Below, piece after piece: positions 15,737-23,000 of a stretch of DNA of 23,691 nt; the first letter of the stretch is position 1, and each line of letters starts with the position of its first letter. The notes below the pieces were generated by a model. The model was given only the letters and a program-made list of their open reading frames with translations, made no database searches and was not told where the DNA came from. Position numbers and translations under genes: made by a program. This DNA is from a virus. The stretch covers positions 1-23,691 of IMG/VR virus record IMGVR_UViG_3300033993_001760, one strand, 5' to 3'.

Positions 15737-17041
15737 GTCGACGCTGACGGCGCCTGCGACAAGGCCAGCGAACCCGCCAACAATTGCCCCGGGCACTCCG
15801 GCGATTGCGCCTATCGCCGCGCCGGTGGCCGCGCCTGCAACGGCCGGCAGTGAGTCGGCGTGAATATTGGCGCCGACGTCGTCGGCGGGCTTGTCGCCGC
15901 CTTTGCCCCCACACGAGTTGTCGACGCCGCCGCCTGGGCCGGTCGGGCAGAAGCCGCGACGCTCAGCGATGAACTCCTGGCACTTCCGCATCTCTTCGCC
16001 GATGTCGATCTTCGGCTTCGGCGGCTCGGCCACGGCGGCCGGCGGATCGCTCGCCAGGAACTGCTCGTAGCTCCGCTTCGCGACGGCAACGGAAGAATCC
16101 CTGTACGCCGGGTAGGTCACCGGGCCGCAGTCCAGGAGCGATTTAATTTTTGTGACAAGCCGACGGCTTCTGCCGCCCTCGCGGCTCCACTTCTCGCCGC
16201 CTTCTGCCACGACGAAGCTGAAGCTCGATCCCTTCAGGTCCCCGCGAGCCACCATTTCGGCCAAATCTTTGCGGCTCTCTGGAAGGAGAATTTCGTACTT
16301 GAGGCCGATCTTGTCGACCACGAGCTTCATCGTGTTTGGATAGCGGCCGATGAGGTGATTCGGGTCGTGGTTGAACAGGCCACGAGTCTCCAGGGGGCGA
16401 CCTTCGAGGTCCTTGCCCTTCTCGACGATCTCGAATGCCGACGGCGCAATTTGCTCGACGAAATCCCCCAAGAGCAACGAGTCGGTGCGGAACTTGGCCG
16501 CGTACCCGACAAGGTACGTCTTCCGCTCTCCGGTCTCCGGGTCGGCACGCTCCTCGACGCCGAGTGCGCCCTCGGTGGCGTTCTCCGATCCCGTGGTGGC
16601 AAGATACCGACGTTCGACGTTGTCCATCGCGGTCTCCTTGCCATCGATGCTACGGGCTGGCGTATCCAGACTATAAGAGCGGCCTTCCTTCTCGTCGGCA
16701 GCGTTCATCTGCTCGACGACCTTCTTGGCCCACGAGTAGCCGCTCTGGAATCCGCCCCACAACTTCGCGGCGATGTAGCCGTTCGAGGGCCAGCCCTTAT
16801 CGCCTCGATTGAATCCTTCGCCCTTCTGGTCGACAGTGTGGCGATCGAAGTACGCCTTCATGCGACGCACGGTCGACGGCGACAACTCCGTGCCGTTCGA
16901 CAGGTCTCTCGCACGCGCGATGCCGACGGCGGTGCCGCCTCGGCCGTGCTCGCGACGGAGCTTCAAGCCGTACTCCGCCTCGCGGCGAACGCCGGACGGG
17001 GGCTTGAAGTTGATGTGGCTATACTTCTCGGGCTTTGCCAT
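14810..17041 (-). CDS. HK97-type prohead protease (S78-like) with N-terminal phage domain and box-delimited C-terminal extension
   Basis: I choose the ATG at 17041 (743 residues, MAKPEKYSHINFKPPSG) because AGGAGG lies 6 bases upstream; it overlaps the giant gene by 23 bases. Residues 10-112 are a domain common in phages (GRGGTAVGIARARDLSNG, then TVRRMKAYFDRH and GYIAAKLWGG). Residues about 175-325 are the maturation protease. Candidate catalytic H225 lies in LFNHDPNHLIGR and S273 in LKGSSFSFVV, with the family ending VTYPAYRDSSVAV. Typical proteases of this family are near 200-250 residues, so the rest is extra. It comprises a C-x11-C box (C365-C377), a glycine zipper at 397-433, a GNAT-like module at 436-578, a second box (C600-C612) and a Lys/Gly-rich tail with repeated W(S)KG(E/D)H. 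The protease should cleave the capsid delta region. Whether it cuts its own tail is open. Confidence 0.88.
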   Translation of the reverse strand: MAKPEKYSHINFKPPSGVRREAEYGLKLRREHGRGGTAVGIARARDLSNGTELSPSTVRRMKAYFDRHTVDQKGEGFNRGDKGWPSNGYIAAKLWGGFQSGYSWAKKVVEQMNAADEKEGRSYSLDTPARSIDGKETAMDNVERRYLATTGSENATEGALGVEERADPETGERKTYLVGYAAKFRTDSLLLGDFVEQIAPSAFEIVEKGKDLEGRPLETRGLFNHDPNHLIGRYPNTMKLVVDKIGLKYEILLPESRKDLAEMVARGDLKGSSFSFVVAEGGEKWSREGGRSRRLVTKIKSLLDCGPVTYPAYRDSSVAVAKRSYEQFLASDPPAAVAEPPKPKIDIGEEMRKCQEFIAERRGFCPTGPGGGVDNSCGGKGGDKPADDVGANIHADSLPAVAGAATGAAIGAIAGVPGAIVGGFAGLVAGAVSVDRYVAKVEKALKKFGSSVKKIDSFARTLGKSMSITAGKNGGVEAEGGGVKLSIQRYGKDEVGSRLSGRVAFVEGATSTIGGKGTESVGQLAKTLIKAGRDLGVDHIMVALDTMDRLEEDTFVDAGFTHSIAADDATRVTMIKSFGKKSSKRYDEFLDFYRERRGFCPTGPGGGLDNSCGGKGDYKEWSKGDHKDKSKEKDAQEFLDKAREGQLARGGKDGGKADDGGGVQTWSKGEHYPWTAKQVGDKEGYVQGQHPDGSKTEQYPFTNGDTTEAFKKLSEEVKGRIKKRSVDPRQVIDDTLRFLKGRR

Positions 17042-20000
17042 CCTTGGCCTCCTGGTCTTCTTTGGCCCAGCGATCCCAGTCTTCCTGACTCGGGGCTTTT
17101 CCGCTGAGGCCCTTCTCTCGAATCTCGGCCCACACCTCATCGAGGGCAGGGTCGTTGTCGCAGTCAATGCCGCGACGATAATTTTCCGGTGCCGACATGC
17201 TGCGACGCTCCCTTGTCCTGTCTTGGAATTTTAGCAGCGTCTCCCAGCTTCTGCTTCGAGTACGGGCGTCGAACGTCAGCTTGATCGGGCCGCCGTTCTC
17301 TCTCCACCACTCGTGGCCGCCGGGCATGGCGTAGATGTCGAGAAGGGACTTTGCTTTCGCAAACTGCTCTGGAATGCTGCCCGATCGGAGAGCCCTGGCG
17401 ACGTCGGCGATCGGCGCGTCGTATCCGTACTTCGGCCAGACGTGATAGCCGGTCATCCGAGTGTCCGGGCTTGGGCTATCAAAACGCTCTGCATCCATCA
17501 CAAGACGGACGGCACCCGAGGACACCGACTTCGAGACGGACTCCAGGGCGAGGCCCTTGCCCTGGAAGTCTGGATGAACAAAGAACCCCGCCATATGCAG
17601 GACATTGCCGTCGCGGCCTTTAGAGATGTTTCTCGAAGCCTCGACAGCCTTCACGGCAGTGCCGGACTTCGCGAACTGCTTCTCGTCGTCCTGAAATCCC
17701 TCGCCAGTGGTGACGCCCATCGAGGACCAGTGCATCTCGATGCCATCGCCGAACTGCTGCGGAATGATCTCCAGTCGCGGCCGCGTGATGTTCGCGCGAT
17801 CAGCGGCCTCGGAAACGGGCCCCGAAGCCAAAACCGCCTCTGCGATTGTCATGCCGAGGCCGTCAACGATCCGCTCTCGAATGTCGTCTGGCCTGTGAAT
17901 CTTGATCGAGGCGAGAGACTCGGAGCCCGCAAAGAGTGGCCTGCCAGGGGTCCAAATCTCGGTGCCGCTCGATGTGCCCCATTCGGCCTCATCGCCACCC
18001 CAACGCGACGACGTAACCGACCCGCCGCCGCCTGCTCCATCCGGCGCCATCATCACTCTCGGGCCTGCGCCGCACGAATTGTCGATGCCGCCGCCCTCGC
18101 CCGTGGGGCAGAAGGCCCGCCGCTCGACCCAGACTTCATCAAGCAGTTCGAGCCAGTCTCTCGAAGACTTGCCATAACGCTCGCGAACTTTCGAGAAGAC
18201 CTGCCATCCGGGGCTGTCTTTTGCCTTCGGCGAAAGCGACATATCCATGCCGCCGCCGTGCTGCTCCCACCACCGCTGACCCTCCTTCGTTTCGTAGAGA
18301 GCCTGGACCGTCAGTTTCCCTTCCGACTTCTCTTTCATTGCCCTGGGGGACAGGATGGAATTCGGAATTCTGTCTCCGTAGCTGTTGAACACGCCCTTCA
18401 TCGGGGACCACGTCCGAGTCACGAGCTTCCTCGGAATCTCTCCGTCAAATCCCATGCGAGGCCAGATGCGATAGCCCTTGAACTTTTCATTGCTTGGGCT
18501 TCCTGCGGCCCGCATCGAGACGACGTCGACGCCAATCTCGTCTGCGGCAGTGATGCTCGCCGCGACGGACGTCATCAACTGGCGGGCGATCGTAACGCTG
18601 GAGCTTTGCTGCACCTCGGGCTTCAAGGCAAACAACGCGTAGTTCAGTTCAAGCTCACCAGACTCCCGGCGGATCAAGGAAGTTGTCGCGGTGATCCCAG
18701 CCTCGACTTCTCCGACGTCCTTCCTGGACACGACAGTGACTCCTGGCTCTTGGTCTTCCTGCCGTGGCCCACCCTCCAGGCGGCTCATCGCGTATTCGGT
18801 CCCGCCGGCTGTGGCGATCACATTCGTATCCTGGTCTGGGTTTGCCATTACCCGGAGAGCCTGATCGATCGTCACGCCGACGCTCTCCAGGGCGGCGCTG
18901 AACTCCTCGCCGTCAACGATCGTGAAAGATTTCGCGTCAAAAGTTTCTTTCGTTGGGCTGGCCGCCGCCTTGAGCGAATCGCTGTCCCAATGAATCAACG
19001 CCTCTTGCGTTTTCCAGCCGTTCTTGGAGGGGCGACCCATCGGCATCGGGAGTTCATCGTCGTCAGCGGGCGGCCCCTGCTTTCCGTCGGAGCCGCACGA
19101 GTTATCGATGCCGCCGCCCTCGCCGGTCGGACAGAAGCCACGCTTCTCGCCAGAGCCCTTGCGAAACTCCTCCCACAACTCGTCGAGCTTCTTCAGTTCC
19201 TCTTCAGAGAAGATTTCATCGCCGGCCTCAAAGCTGCGAAGCTCTGCAAGTTTGCCGAGGCGTTGCCTGTAGGCCAGGAACCTCTGCCAGCCGGGAGTGC
19301 TCTCGTCTCCAGGACGGAGAGACATGGGAAGCTCCTGGCCGTGCTTCTCCCAATACTCCTGTCCAGCCTTTGTTTCGTACAGGGCCTGGATCGTCAGCTT
19401 TCCAGCCCGCTTCTCGGCAACGGCCCGTGGAGACAAGTCGGCCTCGCGGAGCTTCGTGAGCATCTTCCTCGGGATCACGCCGTCGAATCCGAACTTCGGC
19501 CAGATGCGATAGCCCTTGAACGACTCGTGCTCCCTGCTCCCGGCAGCGTCGAGGCGAATCTCAGAGACGTCGCTCTTCTCCGCGAGCGTGACGCTCTTGA
19601 GAACCCCGCCGATAACCTCTCTCGCGCACGCGACAGCGGCCTTCTCCTGAGCCTCCTTCGAGGCATGGAAGGCGTGGTACTCCAGGACGAGTTCGCCGTC
19701 TTTCGTCTTTCGGAGAGACGAGTTGCTGTCGAGGCCGTCCTTGATGCCCGCGATGTCCTTCGTGGTCATCACGAAAGCGACGGCCTTGCTCTCTTCTGCG
19801 TAGTTCGCCAATCCCATCGAGTCGTGGGGGTGCTCTGGAGACACGATGACCGTCGTGCCTTCCGAAGGGGCGGCGCACATCGTGATGGCGTCCGACAGGG
19901 ACACGCCAAGTTCGTCGATGGCGGCCTTCATTTCAGTCGGGCTCTCGATCGCCAGGGAGTGGAGCTTGCCCGCGTCTTCGATCGGCGGCCGGCTCTTCAG

Positions 20001-23000
20001 GTCTTCCTGCTCCCACATCTCGACGACCTCGTCAGAGTCGTGCCAGGACGTGTCAAGGGTTTCCGTGCCGCCGCCGGAAGAGGCCGGAGGGCAGTCGTTC
20101 TTGACGCCGCCGCCTTCGCCCGTCGCACAGAAGGCCCGCTTCTCAAGGGTTGAGAAGTCTTCTGCCTCGCCCTCGTAGTCGTCGAGCAGGCCCTCGTCCC
20201 ATATCTCTTCCCACAACTCTTCGAGCTTGGTGGTGTCGTCTGGCGAGAGCCAGCCCTCTCCTTCGCCGACAACAAAGTCGCGGCGGTTTCGCTCGAAGTG
20301 GCGAACGAACTTCCCGAACACCTGCATCTGCGGGCTGTCGGCGCGGGTCAGGTCAAGCTGGACGTCGAGGTCCGTGCCGTTGTCTCGCCACCACCTCGTG
20401 CCTTCGGAAGTCGCGTGCAGGTCGAGAAGCGACCGGCAATGCGAGAGGGTCTCGGGCAGCTTGTTGCGAATATGAAAAGGAATTGGAGCGTCAAACCCCA
20501 TTCGCGGCCAGATCGTGTAGCCCTTGAACATACCGTCGCGGGCCTGCCTTGCGTCGCCGGCAGCGTTCAGGACCACCTTCGACACGCCTTGCTTGATCGA
20601 CGCCTCGACGCTGCTCGTCATAATCCGGAAGAACTCGCGGGCGGCCGCGTGCCGCCTCTGGGGGTCGCGGCTCACCTCCGTCTTCACGTCCATGAGCTTG
20701 TGGTCGACGACAATCTCCGGGTCGTCGGCTGGGCCTGCGTTGTAGACGACCGACTGGCTGAACAGTCCGCCCTTTACACCGGCGACGTCGCGAGTCGTCT
20801 CGACATGCAGGCCGTCGCCGCCTTCGTGGTCGTGGTCCCGTCGCATGAAGACGTAGGTTCCGTCGCTGTCGCCGCCGGCCAAGCGAACAACGTCATCCTC
20901 GACGACGCCCATCGCGTCCAGGCGGCGGTCGATTTCCTCCCGCTTGTCTCCGATGTTGATCTCGGGTCCGGAACCACCAGGAGGAGCGGGGGGCGGCGAG
21001 GGATCGGCGGCAACGCCACCGTCGCTATCGTCTTCTTCCTCGCCGGGTGAGTCTTTCGGCGAGCAGTCGTTCTTGATCCCACCGCCTTCGCCGGTGGGGC
21101 AGAAGGCGCGTGAGCTTGGGGCAGCCCTGCGGGTTCCGTTCGCCATCGCGATAAAAGCATCCGCAAACTCCTGGTCGTCGACATTCGCCAAGGCGGCATC
21201 CCAGAGCATTTGCTCGCGGCCGCCACGGTCGTAGTCGTCGTAAAACTCCTCCTCCACCTCGTAAGACCGACGATCGCTTCGATCCTTCCTTGCTATTGGG
21301 CGACGGTTTTTCTTTTGGTCTTCCGCGATTCGCCTGATCTGATCCGAGTAGAGAGAAAGCTGGCCGACGTTTGTGGCGGTCTTTGCGCCGGCGGCCGCAT
21401 AGGCGTCCTGCTCGTCCTGCCACAGCACGTCCTGGAGATACGCGACGGGCATCCCAGTTCTTGCCGATGCTTCGTTCATCGCCCGGATCATGTTGCCTCG
21501 ACGGGACGCCGCGCCCGGATCGCCCATGAGCGACGTGTCGTTCTCGACGATGTTCTTGGCAATCCTGTTCAGCCTGCCCCCGACGCCAGACTTCTCCTTG
21601 AATCCTCCGGCAGCGAAGTGACGAAGTCGATCGGCAGACCAAACGCGAAGCAGGTCGTCAACGACTCCGTTCTGCGATGTCCTGCGGATAGACTCGTGAA
21701 GGTCCTGCGGGGAGATGCCGTGATAGTGGCCTTCGGTAGCACCCTTAAACGCCCCGATCAACTTCTCGGCATACTTCACAGCCTTCTCTGGCTTCCCTGG
21801 AACGACAAGCTCCCCCGTGATCCGGCCCCAAGTCCTCGTGAACCACACGTCGGCGGTCAGCGGGTCGTGATTTCCTTGGTTGTTTTCGTAGAACGGCCCG
21901 ACCTTTGGCCCAAACGTAGAGAACGCCGGGATGACTTCTCCGGCTCGATAGGCCGCCGCCTTCCAGGCACCCTTGGCGTCGTCAGGAGAGGCGAAGTCTG
22001 AGAAAAAGCTCTCGACGTCGCTGGCGGGAATCATCCTGTGCAGCATCAATTCGCGGGCCGCTTTCAGGCCTGCGGCGACGTCGATGCTCCCGTCCGTTCG
22101 CTTGCCGAGCGTGTCGACGATCCTCTGGAAACGCTGAAGCGACTTGCGGATGCCGGGGCCAGTGACGCCAAGTTTGTCGCTTGTCGTGACACGTCCGTCC
22201 CCCTCAAAAAACTTTCTTAGCAACGAGTCCGTTCTCTGCATGTTGCTAAACGGAGAAGCATTTGGGCTCGTGATCGCCTGCAAGACGCGAAACAGGTGCT
22301 CTGCATCTTCTTGCTCGATGAGCGTTCCGTCTTTTGTCCTGCCGCCGCGAACCTGCGGCACAAGCGAGGAGAACTCATCCAGTTGCTTATCCAGTTCCTC
22401 AGGAGAGTAGAAGAGAGGAACAATGCCCCTGCTGCTCGCCGCTGCTGCTTGGTCCGAAAGCGCGGAGGCAATGTACTCAAGGTCTTCCGGAGGCAGTTCG
22501 CCCCTGCCGGTCGCGGTGTTTATGACTCCGCCGCGAAACTCATCCTGAAGCGACGAAAGGTAGGCGCCGGTATCGATCGTGGAGACCCACTCCCGGCCAG
22601 CAAACGGATACACATGAGCGTCAGGAATCTCAGTCGAAACGATTGACTTACCGTCCTCGCTCCTCGTGGTTGGGGGAGAAGCAGCAACGCGAGCGGTGAC
22701 AAGGCCCGTCGGCTGACCGGGGGTCCAGATTCGAGGCCCCTCGGGCGAAGCCACTTTTTCAGACGATGCAATCGCCTCTACAGCCGAACCCGCGCCGCCG
22801 TCGCTGCTGCTGCACGAGTTATCAACGCCGCCGCCTTCCCCTGTCGCGCAGTACGCTCGCGGTTCTACTGTCCAGACTTTGTCTGGTCGGCCTGCCCTTT
22901 GGCCTTCGCCTCGGCGTATTCCTTGACGGCCTTCTTCCTCGCCGCCTGGATGGCCTCTGCGATCTGCTTCGAGGTCGCCCCGGGAGGAAAGTCGAACCTC

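Larger units (their letters stand above)
14199..22850 (-). repeat. Cysteine box family A, C-x11-C, eight copies
   Basis: Eight boxes of the form (R)-(A/G)-(F/Y)-C-(P/A)-T-G-(E/P/D)-G-G-G-(I/V/L)-(D/K)-N-(S/D)-C lie at 14199..14237, 15206..15244, 15911..15949, 18072..18110, 19095..19133, 20091..20129, 21063..21101 and 22812..22850. They fall in three consecutive genes (one, two and five copies). The cysteines are always 11 residues apart. All follow a basic residue, often RR or KR, and commonly a helix such as LLDEVWVERR or EFLDFYRERR. Each separates recognisable domains. The DNA is also very similar between copies. Confidence 0.92.

Noticed and set aside
13029-17041. The boxes as zinc fingers
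   Set aside because: There are only two cysteines per box, 12 or 14 positions apart, with no histidine or second cysteine pair, so a single box cannot make a standard four-ligand site. Pairing of boxes remains possible but unsupported.
17042-17167. N-terminal extension of the protease fusion upstream of 17041
   Set aside because: It overlaps the giant gene C-terminus in another frame and lacks a better ribosome-binding site than the AGGAGG before 17041.
17313-20153. Plus-strand ORF of 946 codons opposite the giant protein
   Set aside because: It is antisense to clearly conserved modules and boxes. Long antisense ORFs are expected in high-GC coding DNA, and its translation shows no family features.
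14199-22850. The recurring near-identical DNA of the boxes as a CRISPR or transposon repeat
   Set aside because: Copies are 0.7-3 kb apart, always in the reading frame and conserved at protein level with synonymous change, so they are protein motifs.
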